DNA of 64,000 nt from Deuterostichococcus epilithicus. Lineage: Eukaryota; Chlorophyta; Trebouxiophyceae; Prasiolales; Stichococcaceae. Every line of letters begins with the position of its first letter. Positions within the stretch are counted from its first letter, which is position 1. The stretch spans positions 2,604,001 to 2,668,000 of the forward strand of contig JAVTLE010000008.1 in the NCBI GenBank assembly GCA_033439295.1, in the 5' to 3' direction. Under the pieces are notes generated by a model. That model was given only the letters and a program-made list of their open reading frames with translations. It was not told where the DNA came from and did no database searches. A program made the translations under genes and the position numbers. Positions 1 to 12,500 of this stretch are shown here, one piece after another.

Positions 1-3000
1 CGTGGCCGTCGAACTTCGCCAGGTTGGTGGCCACCACCTCGTCGATGGGCTCCGTCAGGTACAGCACCTGCGAATTGGAGCCTGGAGGCATTACGATCGC
101 TGTAGTTGCCTCACCACGAGGGCGCAAAACGTCAAGTGCAGAGTGCAGCTGTCGCTTCGACATGAGGTGCTGCATGCTTCTGCCTTGTATAGCTGCGCCG
201 CATTCCTCTGCAAGGTGTGAGGTGGGAGCGGGCTGTCTGGAGTGCGTGGCACAACAGTGCACAAGGCGCCAAGGGTGGAGGCTGGACAAAGGCCACTGTC
301 CAGCGCCAGCCCATTGCCGACGCCAGCCGCTGCCAAAACCCTGAAACAACATCTGGGTTTTGGAATCACGTACCTCATAGCCCTTGCGGACCAGCTGCTC
401 GGTGAAGGGCGCTGACTCGGCGGCCTGCTTGGAGTCCGCCGCCAGGTAGTAGATTCCCTTCTGCCCCTCCTTCATCCTGTGTGCGCAGGGCGGGCAGACG
501 GGTCATGCGCGGCTGGCACCGCTGCCTGGCTGCCGGCCGCAGGCGCGGACGGCCAGCAGCAATTAGGCGGCTCGAAGGACTGAGGCGCGGGAGTAGAGAA
601 CGACCGGCGTCAGCCACTGCAGAGCGACATGGTGCATCGAAATTGGCGCCGCCGCTGCCGTCGCCGCTTGCCGGAGCGCGTGAGCGTGACACCCCGGCCA
701 GCAGGCGCCGCGCAGCCGCTGTGCAGTCGGGAGGCATTGCACGACTACGTTGGTAGGAAGTGAAAGGCGCACCGGCTGACGTAGTCGGCGAAGCTGGTGG
801 AGTCCTCGCCGGACTTAGAGGACGGGAAGCGCAGCAGGGCGGCCAGCGTGCTGCGGTTGGGCTCGTCCTCGATCACACCCATCTTCAGGTTCCTGTTTCC
901 AAGCGCAGAGGAGCTTAATGGCAAGGGCAAGGAGGCCATCAGCAGCTTGCTCGACCGTCAATGTCGCGCGTGTCCTCGGTGTCGGCTGGCCGCCGTGTTT
1001 CGCAGCTCTGACCAACTGAGCGCAGTACAAGGGTATCTTTGTCCCCTGCCATGTCCCTCACCGGCCAAAGGCCTCCCAGAAGGTGTCGTAGTCGCGCTTG
1101 CCCTCGGCGTTGGCAGGCCGGTTCGCAACCTCCTTGAGCATGTCCAGCGACCGCTTGACGAGCTGCTTGCGGATGACGCGCACCACGCGCGACTCCTGCA
1201 GTTGTGCATGTTGTGACGCTCAGGTTTCGCAATACTTAGGGATCCGCAGGGGCTGCAGGAGTCGGCAGCAGAGCCGCCTGCTCCCGCTGTAGAGAATGCC
1301 AGCCGTGACACGCTCAATGAGCTGGCCTGCGGCTGATGCGCTGTTGCTGCTTCCTGTCTGCAGGGCCGGGTGACCTGCAGCGCCATGACGAGCGCTCTGC
1401 ACGGACAAGCATTCACGGATGCTCTGGCTGCCTGTCGGTACAAGGCGCATCGCTGAGAACGGAGCCAGCGGAAAAGGTTGGTGTTCTAGGGTTTCCGCGC
1501 CTGCAGGATCTCGCGGGACACGTTGAGCGGCAGGTCCGAGGAGTCGACGATGCCCTTCACGAAGTTGAGGTAGCGTGGCATCAGCGCCTCGTCGAACTCG
1601 TCGGAGATGAAGACGCGCTTGACGTACAGCCGGATGCTGCGGCTCTTGGCCATCCAGTCCTGCGCGGAAGACCACCAGCGGACATGAAAAAGGCGGCACT
1701 GAGTCGTGCAGCCGGTTGCTGCAGCTCTTGGAGAATCAGACCTGCAGCAACACTCGGAAGAAAAGGTAGGCCCAGCCATCATTGACGCCTCCACGCAGCA
1801 TCCATCAAATGCAATGCATCATTGAACCCACTGCCTACTGGCGGCCTTCGAAGGTCCCACCATCAGCAGACCTGAGGCAGTGGCATAGGGTGCTGATGCA
1901 CACAGGGTTGCAGCTGTCGCACTCGGGGAGGCTGTCTGACAGCCCAACACAAGAAGCCCCCTCGTCAGTCGTACATGCTTGTACTGCTGTTGCATCGACA
2001 CAAGGTCTACGACCTTGAACTCAGTGACGTACACGATCGCAGTCTGAATTTTGGGTACGACAGGGTCACTTTCGGTCAGACCTGAATCATCGAACAGCCA
2101 CCAGTCTGTCCCATGCAGAGACTGACTAGTCCGCCGGCTGCAGGCAGTGGCGGGTGACAGCAGAGCCCGGCAGGAGCTTGTGGGCGCTGGGCGGCTGGAG
2201 GCAGCGCTGCTCTTGCAGACCTGCGCTCCCTTGCAGCCGGCGCCAGACAGCCGGCGCCAGACAGCCAGCTGCAAGGGACCGCCGCGCCTGCAAGAGCGGC
2301 ACTGCCCTGCCGCGCCGCGTGTCCACTTCTGGGTCGGGAAGCTGCACAATTGCCGAAATGCCTCCTGGGGCCCAAGTCGGCAGTAAAGGATGGGCTGCAA
2401 GAAAAGGAGCCAAAAGGGCCCAAAAGGGCCGGCTGATCGAGGGGCGCCATGCCGGGTACCAGGAGCCCGGAAAGGGGTGGAAAAGGGAGGGAAAACGATG
2501 GCAAACAGGTGGGAGACCCAATGGGGGACGAGGGTTTGGGGTTTGGGGGCGCGCCTGCTGCTCGAAGGGCGCCATGCCCGGCACAAACATGAGAGCCCGG
2601 AACTCGATGGTGCCCTCCACGTTGAAGTGGGCGGTGGCCACCGGTTCCAGAAACTCCTTGAACGTCAGCTTAAAAAACTCGTCGTACTCCTCCTTGGTCA
2701 CCTGGGGAGTGCGCGGAGACCGGTGTGTAGGAGTGCAGAACTGATTGTTCGAATCCAAACACGTGTGCAGGAAAGGTCGGCTCGAGGTGCTTTCGTGCTC
2801 CTCCTCCTTTGCCTGCGGCGCTACGCAGCACAATGCTGATTCAAGGCTTCCCCAGGCACGCTCCATCCATGTTGCCGGGGCACAACAGAGATGGACTGCG
2901 ACTTCCGTCCGGCCCCACGTCTTCAGAATTTTCGCTGCCCCACACAGCATGCCAAGTTCTGAAGAAGCGGGCCGGAAGGAGGTCGCAGTCCATCTTGTTG

Positions 3001-6000
3001 ATCAATCCGGCAGCATGGATGGGGTGCAGGTTCATAGTCCAGGAGCAGGCAGACACACATGATTGTTGGTATGGCCGTGGTTGATAGCTAATGCCGGTGG
3101 CCCGGCCAGAGCACCGGCTGCTGACAGGGATCTGCAGTGCCAAACGAGCAGCGCCTGGGCGCGGGGCTGGCGCAGGCGAGGCCCGATGCAGCCCATGCCG
3201 CAAGCGGCGGCTGGAGGCACATGCACAGACACAGCGCTACGCGTCTTCTCAGCGCATTGCGGCAGCGGCAACCTGGGCCGGATCACGTGGCGCCGCAGCA
3301 CAGGGCAGGCTTCGGAAGGTGACAAAAGGGGAAAGAAATAAATCGCACGTCCTTGGGGGCGCGCGTCCACAGCGGCTTGTTGTCGTTCTGCACCGCCCAG
3401 TCCTGCACCTCCTTGCTCTGCGACTTCATCACCGGCGCCACCGGCTTCGCCTCCTCACCCTGCAGGGGGATCGAATCGACCACTCGGTGCCCTGGACGAG
3501 GTCCGTGCGCCAGCGTGCTCGGCGCCAGGCCCGGCGAGCGCCGCAGCAGGACGGGCTGGCACTCCTGCGGCCCGCGCGAGGCGGCCCGCTGCGTCCTGAA
3601 ACTGCGGCCAACGGGCGCTGCCAGTCTCCATGCCTACTTGAATAGAATGGACATATAACGGCCCAGGCTCACCTTCTCCTTGGCCTCCTCGTCGGCCTTC
3701 TTCTGCGCCTCCGCGGTCGCCTCAGCATCCTCCACCTGCTCGGTCTCCGACCTGCAGGTGAGATTGGGTTTTGGGTTTAGGGCTTCAGCAGGCTGTTGAA
3801 GTTTTGGAACCCCTTGGCCCGCCAGAGATGCTGGACCGATGGCGCAGCTGCTGTGCCGCTCCAGGGAAAAGGGCCGCTGCCCAGGCCAGTGCGCGGTCTG
3901 TTGCCTCCCGCCTCCCCTTCATGTGCGGGCGCCGCACACACCAAGCCCACAGCTTGAGGGGGGGGGGGAGCGGCCGCAGCCAACTCAATTCTTGGCCCAC
4001 AGCTTGATGGGGAAACAACTCACTTCTTGGCCCACAGCTTTGAGAGGGGCTCCGCGGCGGCCGCAAACAACTCACTTCTTGGCCCACAGCTTGATGGGGA
4101 AGGCGATGAACTCGGAATACTGCTTGATAAGCGCGCTGAGCTTCTTGTCGTCGGCGTATTCCGCGGCATCCTCCTTGAGGTGCAGCGTGATCCGCGTGCC
4201 GCGCGCCAATGGTTCGCCGTCCGTGTCCTCGCGGATCTGCACACAGAGCCTCCACACTTAGCCTCCACAATCCGTGCACGCTTTGCATTCAGGTGCGGCG
4301 TGATCCGCGTGCTGCGCGCCAACGGCTCGCCGTCTGTGTCCTCGTGGATTCGCGCACCACGCCTCCACCACCGATACGTGCTTTGCATTCAGGTGCTGCA
4401 TGATTCGCGTGTGACAAGCACCCGCGGCCTCCCCCGCTGCGTCCGTGCAAGATTTCAGGGTTCAAAATTTCCGCTGCATTCTCAGGTGCTGGTCCAGCTC
4501 AGCGCATGCAGCCGACTTCAAGGCAACCGACTGGCAGGTCCCGGCTGGCGCGGTGGCTCGAAACAGCTTTTGCCAGTGAGCCAGCATATATGATATCCAC
4601 GCAGCGCAAGCCTGTCATTCCTGCTTCAGGTCTGCGATCAGAATCCCTGTTCTTGCCCCATCCCGGAACCGCGGCTGGCGCCGCCAGCGCCGCAGCTTGC
4701 AAAAGCACTAGTTGTTTGCCATGCTGTGCGCTTCGCCGATTGCATGTCAGACTCGTGGCTGGCGGGGAATGCCTTCAGATGCCACACGTTCGTCCTGGCC
4801 GCGTGTGCTTGACTGCATCGTGGTTGCGGACCCAGAGCCATTCGATACGTGGATCAGGATTATGCGCATCACCGCCGACCTTGAACTGGTGGCTGCCGGC
4901 GGCCGCCTCCCAGCGCCACTGCTTGTCCTCGCTGTGGTTGCGGGACTGCACCACGACTCGGTCCGCCACCAGGAACGAGGAGTAGAAGCCGACGCCGAAC
5001 TGGCCGATCAGATTGGCATCGCCCTTACCGTCCTGCACGTTCGGTACAGGGTTTCACATTCGATACAGGGTTGCACAAAATTGAATCCCGTCACCAGCAG
5101 CAGCGGCCTCCGCCGAGTTCAGCTGCCGCTCCCTGCCGTCTGCGCCATGGCAGCCGCCGCTGGGAGGGCCTGCAGGAGGCACTCCCACTGGCGCTGCAGC
5201 CCGTGCTGTGGGGGGACTTGCAGTGCATGGGCCCGAGGGTGTTCGCGGTGCGGCTCGGCACTCGGTGGGGGCTGATGGCGCTAGGCTCCCACCTTCATTG
5301 CCTCGGCGAACTTGGCGGTGCCGGAGCGCGCGATCGTGCCCAGGCTCGACAGGATGTCGTCACGCGTCATGCCGACGCCCGTGTCCCTGCGCATTCACGC
5401 AGCGGAACCGGTCAGCGGCCAGGACGACTGGCGTTTCATGTGGGCGAACGGGGCTCAGACGCTGCCATGGGACGGCAGCAGGCGCCTGGGCCCGGAAGCC
5501 CTGCTGTTGAACGATGATCCCTGCACCTGGAGCCTCCTGCCGGCGGCGGTGGCCGCGCGGGCCTCAGCGCAACGCCGCCGCCGCCGCTGCCGCCGCCGCC
5601 ACAGCATCGGGCGCCCCTGACATGCCCGTGCCATCCACCAGGCACGTCCATGCAGGATGCCAGCAGGGTGTTATGCCTTGTCATTCTTGTGCCGGAATGG
5701 TGCACCGCATGCCGCTCACTCGATGGTGATGGTCTTGGCGTCAGGGTCCGAGCGCACGCGGATCTCCAGGTCGGTGCCCGCCGCCAGCGCCTTGGCGTCG
5801 GACAGGCCCAGGAAGCGGATCTTGTCCAGCGCGTCCGAGGCGTTGGACACCAACTCCCGCAGGAAGACGTCCCGGTTGGAGTACAGGCTGTTGACGATCA
5901 TGTCCATGAGCCGGTCCACCTGCGCCGCAGGGTTTCCGCAGCAGGGTTTGCAGCGGGCAGGGTCTAGTATGTGCAGCGCGGTCCTCACGTCGCGCGGCTG

Positions 6001-6700
6001 ACGGGGCGGGCTGCGCGCTGCGGGCTGGCAGGCTGGGCTGCGGCTGGTGACGGGCCGCGCCTGCTTTCACCGGCAGTGGACCGCTCGCATGCGCCTGCCA
6101 GCATCTCACGCCGCTGGCCTGCTGCAGTCTGCTGGTGGTTCCTATAACCCGCACGAGCAGTTGGTCGGGGTGTCAGTGCGGCACCAGAGAGTGCACCGCC
6201 ACTGCTCAAGCGCATCCGCTGCACAAAGGGCCCGAACAATGTTCCGGCAGCAGCGGGACATGACCGCAAACCCCCCCGTACTGTCAAAGCGCTGCTCTTC
6301 AGCCAAGCCATCTTGATGGACTGCGAAATTGGGGACAGCGCTCCGGGAGGCAAGTGGGCTTCCAGCAGGCGCTCACCTCTGCCTGGTACTGAAAAGTCTC
6401 CTCTGGAGCCTCAGCCGTCGCAGCAGCCGCCACGACGGTGTGCTGCCGCTGCTGCTGCCGGCGGCCGCCGCGCTGCAGCAGCTGCGCCCATGCGGCTGGG
6501 GCCGCGGGCCGCGCCGCCGCGAGCGNNTTGCGTTGCAATGCCGCAGCCGCGGCCGGGCGGGCGCCGGAGACCGCGCATCGTGGCGCAGCGGCGGATGTGC
6601 ATAGCGAGGCGGCGTAGACAGCGCTGGAGCCGGCACAGCGTGCACGCATCTGCGCACCACATCGTGGATGATCACATGGTGGATGAGTTGTGGCCAGCAT
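1..6700 (-). CDS. HSP90C: Plastid HSP90 chaperone (HSP90C type), 3' end outside window
   Basis: ATP-dependent chaperone of the HSP90 family, probably in the chloroplast stroma. Exons (complement): <1-67, 374-476, 773-892, 1062-1195, 1501-1659, 2555-2701, 3349-3459, 3673-3751, 4076-4236, 4880-5032, 5293-5386, 5720-5919, 6377-6700; all phases agree. Exon 1 encodes an Ala/Arg/Ser-rich transit peptide followed by [20 protein letters not shown]. The N-terminal ATPase domain shows [15 protein letters not shown] and [20 protein letters not shown]; an acidic/Lys linker lies in the exon at 3673-3751; the middle domain has [10 protein letters not shown]-like [15 protein letters not shown] and [11 protein letters not shown]. 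The dimerisation domain and C-terminus are off the window. Two introns use GC donors (2553-2554 and 1499-1500). Start could be 6700 or the in-frame ATG at 6649. Two N bases (6526-6527) fall in the transit peptide. Plastid assignment rests on family resemblance ([15 protein letters not shown]) and the presequence; a mitochondrial paralogue is less likely. Confidence 0.93.
3941..4049 (-). repeat. Tandem ghost copies of the HSP90C exon 4076-4236 donor end
   Basis: The exon 3' end with its donor (4068-4100, plus-strand core cttggcccacagcttgatgg) is repeated downstream in the intron at 4016-4049, 3981-4014 and, more decayed, 3941-3962. The nearest copy keeps an intact AAGAA|GTGAGT donor; the next has lost it (GT to TT). 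Spacer fragments (gcggccgca) are repeated with the units. Confidence 0.9.
4291..4418 (-). repeat. Ghost copies of the 5' end of HSP90C exon 4076-4236
   Basis: Intron sequence directly upstream of the exon repeats the exon start. The unit 4178-4290 (exon start plus intron flank ending ctttgcattc) recurs at 4291-4390 and begins a third time at 4391-4418. On the gene strand the second copy still reads [20 protein letters not shown] against the functional [20 protein letters not shown]. The acceptor of the copy is damaged (gcag to gcga), so it is probably not spliced. Confidence 0.9.
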
Positions 6701-8522
6701 GCAAAGGTCACTCTACTTGCCCGGCGCCAAAGGCCCGGTTTGTGCCCTCAGCAGGGGCTAGCTCCCACTTTCCTTCGCGATTGTGCACAAGCATCGGCTA
6801 TATGTACAGGCGACCATGTGCCACTATATGCTGTGCCCAGGGGACGGGTCAGTCTTCATACATGCAGAGACCCAAGACGTGTCCCGAATCCAGTGCGAAC
6901 AGCGGGTCATATTTTGGTACTGACAGTCATTGCATCATCATCAGCTGGCCACAGCTGGAGTAACTTCATTGCCTTTTCATCCGTCCGCGTGTAACGAGAG
7001 GCAAATCTCGCCGCTTGCACCAGCCTCGAGCCCACAGCAAAGCATTTGGCAAGTGCAACGGACTGATCATGCACCTTGCTGCAATCGCGCCATCTTAACG
7101 AGAATCTGTCAAGACTACAATCGCTGTCAGGAGCAGCATGCCGCTCAAAGGTGCGCACGCGGCGCCTCACCTCAACCTGCAGACCGGAGGTGGCTGTGCG
7201 AGTTAGCATTGTGCGCAGCGTCGTGCCAAGCAGCGTTCGCATTAGCGAATACAATTGTCTAACTACACGCTGACCGCTATCGGAACACGACTTTGGTCCG
7301 TCCAAATGCGCTATCACACCTGTCCAACTGTGCAAAGCCGCCGAAACTCCGATACTCTAGAGTCCAGAAGCTTCCTGGGACCGAGGGTGTGATCAAATAC
7401 TGACGGGGTTTCCGGTGCTACGAGTCATCCGCTGCCCAGCAAAACCCGGCAAAACCCTTTCCTTCTCACGAGCCAAAAATATCTCTGTCAGCGTCGGCAA
7501 CGTGGCAGCCGGTCAAAGCAGCTTCCCCAGATTGTTTGCGCGAGCGGACAAGAAGCCAGGTCTTGTTTTCAGATCTCAGGAAAACAAGACCCCCCGACAA
7601 CCCCGGCGGCCGGGAGCACCTGCAGCCGATCAGTCGATCAGCTGTCCACGAGCCGAGGCGTACCCGGGCCAGCAGAGTTCAGGTTGGCCACCCACTAAAG
7701 GGCGCTCAGCTCACATGGGGTAGCACCATCACCCTTCCCCAGAGAGCCTTGGACCCAGTAATGGGCTCTTATGAGACATTCAGGCGTCCTGCAGCAGGTC
7801 GCGCTGTGCGGGAAAAGGGGGTGGCTGGCCTGTACGGGCTGCTTTCCTTCCTTTTGCCTCCCAGTAGGCCGGGTTATAGCGTCGGTTACACCAGTTCACA
7901 CTGTACTCGCTGTGCGGCGCTGCTGCCTGCGTTGTAGGATCAGCCGAGGGAAACAAGCAGCCGGCGCGCACTTTTTGTTAGGGCCACGCAGGTGCCCCGC
8001 TGCTTCGCGATCAGCTAGCCTTAGCATGGGTGTTTACTACGGGTAGATGTTGTTTGGCAAAAGTCCGTGATCGATCCTGCGCGGAAGGGCCCGTGGCAAA
8101 GTGCGCAGGTAAAAGCGCAAGCTGTCACGGTGCCCTTTTTGAAGGGTCAACCCCACGTAACGCGAGTCGCTCGGCGGCTGTCTGGCCTTGCACTGCAGAT
8201 GGCTGGCGCTGAGTGCTGCAGATCAGCCTAGCTGACTGTCGGCTTGTCCTCGGGTCACGCCACCGTCAGTGGCCCGCTGCACGGGTGGATGGCCACTGCC
8301 CTGAAGTTTAACTTCGAGCTGTCGTCCTGCCTGGGGCACTGGATTGAGCAAGTGTAGCAAATGCGAGGGCCGATGGGCAGTGCTGACTGCGAGCAGCCAA
8401 ATTCGTCAGTGTGTAGCTTGCGCATTTGACTTCCTCTTCTTCCCTGAACAGGTACCTGCGACATGCCCCCGGGTCTTGGGGTGGCAGCAGGTGGGCGGTA
8501 GTAGACGGCCCCTTCTCGTCCT
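6701..8522. promoter_or_regulatory. Divergent intergenic region HSP90C / U2AF65-like
   Basis: 1.8 kb between two divergently transcribed genes; presumably holds both promoters. TATA-like words (tatatgtac near 6799, ctatatgc near 6832) lie 100-130 bp upstream of the HSP90C ATG, and a minimal GAAnnTTC palindrome is at 7367-7374. No convincing coding exon, RNA gene or mobile element was seen. Confidence 0.4.
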
Positions 8523-9529
8523 ATGCAGCACATTCAAGGTAACGAGTCACTGCGGGCAATGAATGCGCTCGGCACTCTCAACGTGCGCCCTACGGCCATG
8601 GATCGTCTTTCGCATGTGGCGGCGCGCGTGCTGCATTGGATGCGCTGGCTTGTCTGTAAAGCTCGATACCTGGCATCTTGGTTACCTGCGTCTCAAATCG
8701 GTATCTGATCGATCTCTGTATGCTTGCGGACTGCCCACCTTGCTGACAAGCGCTTTACTCTGTGCCCCCTTAGGGCAGGAGCACTCAGCTGAGCGGGGCC
8801 AATCTGGGTCCGGCTCTGGGTCGCCCTCCGTTTCGCCGCCCCATGGTGGCTCGCTGCACCTGCCGCCCACGCTCAGCCCGCCCGTCTCGCAGCAGCTGTC
8901 GGCCGAGATGGCGACGGTCACTGCGGATGCGCAGGCCGGCAGCCTGCAGCAGGTCATAGGTGGCACACTGCCTGGCGGGGCAGTCGGCGGCGGCAGCCGC
9001 GGTGGCTCCGCCGGCTCGCTCACGGGCCACGGCGGCAGCCTCGGCGGCGGCCACGGCGGCAACGGCAGCGGCAGCCTCCCGGGCATGCATGGCAGCGGCG
9101 GCGGCAGCGTTGGCGGCAGCCTATCGGGTTTAGATGACATCAACGCACGCATGTCGCACTTCCAGCTGGCTGAGCGCTTTGGTAAGTTTTTGCATGGTCA
9201 ATCTAAGAAAGCTTTACCCCCAGGTTCTGCGCAGGGAGTGCCCAGACTGGTCTGCTGAGCCTGAAGCTGGTCTGCAGGTTGAGGCGCCAAGTTTGAGCGT
9301 CATGCGTGGCACGATACCTGCGCGTGTGCACCTCCGCCTGATGTGCTCGGGACCCTGCATTGGTGGTTCCTTGGCGATCAGTGCTGACAGCACTGATCAT
9401 TCTGCCGTTTGAGTCATCGATATACTATTCTGAAAGTGCTACTATTTCAGCTGAGGTGTCCGATATCTCAGCCGAGACTTGCTGTGCAGGCGCCCAGTCA
9501 GGTCAGCACATGCAGCACGTGGCCTCGAT

Positions 9530-9575
<46 letters not shown>

Positions 9576-12500
9576 CACATGGCGGGTGGCGGCGACTCGA
9601 GGCTCGCAATGTCTGCTACAGCCGCCGCCTCCGCCGGTCTCGCCGGGCGGCGGCGGCGGCGGCGGGCCATACGCTCTGTCGCCGCCCCCACCGCCGCCAC
9701 TGCACGTGGCGGCGAGCATGGGGCCTGCCTTCCAGGAGCAACTGCGCTACCGCGACGCCCAGATCGCCAAGCTCGCCGGTGCGCGCTTAAGCTGGAATTC
9801 CTGTTCGGCCTGAACTCCGAGTCTAGACGCGCTGTTCACGCATTAGGGCTCTACAATGCTCGGCTGTGCCCGTGCTGTGTGCCTGGCTCGTCGCAGACTG
9901 TAAAGTCCATCCCGCCCGCAGCGCTCTCCGTTTGCCAGGACGCGAGCCAATACACCTGGGCGCTGTCCGCGAGCTTTCACTCTACTGGTCGCCAAAGCCC
10001 CTCTGATGGAGGCTGATGGGTCCTGGCGCCTCTGGCGCAGGCACGCTGGCGCACTACCGGGCGTGGGCGCAGCAGGTGCAGGCGCGGTACCAGATGTTCA
10101 ACGCCGAGGCAGCCCGCCCGGCCCGCCGCATCTATGTCGGCGGCCTGCCCGCCGGCACCCAGGAGGTGGGTCGCACTTGGCAGTCTGACTGGCTGCTCCC
10201 TGGACTCTACCCCTCAAGGTTTGGTGTCCAGTTTGACACCAGAGTCGCACGGCAGGTGCGATCGTGCGGCGCAGCAGCATGCGGCGCGCTGCGCATGGGA
10301 GTATAACGGTTCCAGGCCCGATCTTGCTGCCAGCCGCCAAAGGGGATGCGCAGCAAATGCTCGTGGGGGCCAGGGGCCCGGGCACGAATGCGGCAGGCTC
10401 GCTGGGGTTGTTGACTCTGATGGGTGTCTGGCATGCTGCATCGCGCCGGGCGCTGACGCGCCGAGTGCTGATGCCCCTGTGACGGTGCCGGCGCAGCTGG
10501 AGCTGCGGCAGTACGTCAGCGACCTGCTGATCAAGACGGGCGGCGCCGCGGCGCCCGGCTTCCCCATCAACTCCTGCAAGCTCTACCCGGTGAGAGCCGC
10601 TCAACACGCCCCTGCCTGGGGCCTGCCTGCAAGTGGCACTTGAGCTTGTATGGTTTGTCTGTCTCCACTTGGGCATGGAAAGATTCAGCGGTGTTGCCGC
10701 CACCACGACAGAGTACGGTCCCTACTTGGCGGCATCTTAAATTCCCAGTCGTTGCTTGTCCCAAGCGAGGCGCGGGATAATTGGATGGCTCAGGCAAAAT
10801 ATCGGGGAATGTGCAGAGCCCTCTGTAGATCGGCAGCGGACCCGTCCGGCAGCTGCGTGAATTTGTCGTACGTAATCGATCACTTTTCCGGGTGATCACT
10901 GCCAAACATGTGATCGCCTGACATTCGATCAGTCAAGGCTGGCTGCACTTTCGGCTCGATGTCACTTTTTGCAATTGGCTAGCTGGCCAGCTGCTATGCT
11001 GTTTCCCGGGGGACAAGGGTTTTGCCAAGGGTGGCGACTGAGGGTCGTTGAGTCGATCACCCCTATTTCCTCCATCATCTTCTCATCTGAGCTCTCACTG
11101 ATCCTTCTGAGCTGTCTGGCAATGACAGCGACAGGACTTCCTGCAAGTCCTTGCACTGCCTTGGCAACTCCAGCAGTGCCTTGGCCGCCGGAGCCGGCGG
11201 CGGCGCCTGCTGCGAGAGTGGAAGCCGCTGCACCCCCTACTCTGGAGTCTCTCGCAAGGCTCCAGCCCAGTGCTCGGCACCGACGATGCCCCAGGCACTG
11301 ACGCTGTGGAAGTCCTAGCTCGACGTGTCGCCGCGCAGGAAAAGAACTTTGCGTTCCTCGAGTTCCGCAGCGTGGAGGAGTCGTCAAACTGCATGGCCTT
11401 TGACGGCATCGCCTTCCGGGACTGCTACCTAAAGGTATGGGTTCAGGGGTTCAGGACTGCCGCGCCCCCTGCCTCCTCCCTGCCGAGCTCCACGCAGGAA
11501 CGGGAGTTGCTGCAGGAGGAGCATGTCTGTGGCGCATGTTTCGGATGGCATCACCCAGGGCCGTCGGATGACATCGCCCAGACAGGCTGCCGCAACTTTC
11601 AGCCGCGCCATGGTTAGCGCCTTGGCTGGGCAGGTCAAGGTTCCAACACGACCAGTTGCACCCCTGCGGTGCCCACAATTCAGCAACTACGAGCCGAACA
11701 CACGCGCTCATGCCGTGCCCGTTTCAGAGCACGTCCTGACGCGTCTTCCCGTGCGCTCCTCTCCGCGCAGATCCGGCGGCCGAACAATTACGAGCCCGAC
11801 GTGTGCATCATGCTGGGGCCGCCAGACCCTGACCCCACCATGGACCTCAGCCAGCTGGACATTGTGAAGACCGTTGTCATGGACTCCCCCAACAAGCTGT
11901 TCGTCGGCGGGCTGCCCTGCGACTGGTCCGAGGAGCAGGTGCGCGGGTTCAGGGTCTATGGCTTGCCACCTCTGCATCCCTCTGGCATGTCGCACATGGA
12001 GGGGCGTGCTCGTGAGGCGCGCATGAGTCGGGCGTGGCGCCTTACTGCGCCGGAGGCCTCCCGGCTGGGTGGTTGAGGCCGCCACTGCCTGAGATGCGGA
12101 CGCCCCAGACGCCTGGTGCCTGCAGTTCACGAGTGCCTGCTGAGCTGGACTGCTGAAGCGGCCAGCTCGGACGGCCCGCGTCAAGGCACAATACCCGTTG
12201 CCGTGCGGCGTCTGTTGCTTCCTGGCGCTGACGTGCCGAGGTGCCTGCTGGCTGTCCAGGTGAAGGACCTGCTGCTGCCATTCGGCGTGCTGAAGGCCTT
12301 CAACCTGGTCATGGACAAGAATACGGGCAATTCCAAGGTGAGCACTTTGGCGCAGCCGCCCCCCGAAACCCCTGTTTCCATGCAAGCCAGCGCACCAATG
12401 CCTGCTCACAAAGCTGAGCCACGACCCCCCGCCGCAGCAGCCGCTAGCTGCCTAGCTGCTTGCCTTTTTGTCTTCATGCTGCAACCTGCGTTCTGTTTCC

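Noticed and set aside
7367-7374. GAAnnTTC palindrome as a heat shock element for HSP90C
   Set aside because: Only two units, about 670 bp from the ATG, also a common restriction palindrome; too weak to call.
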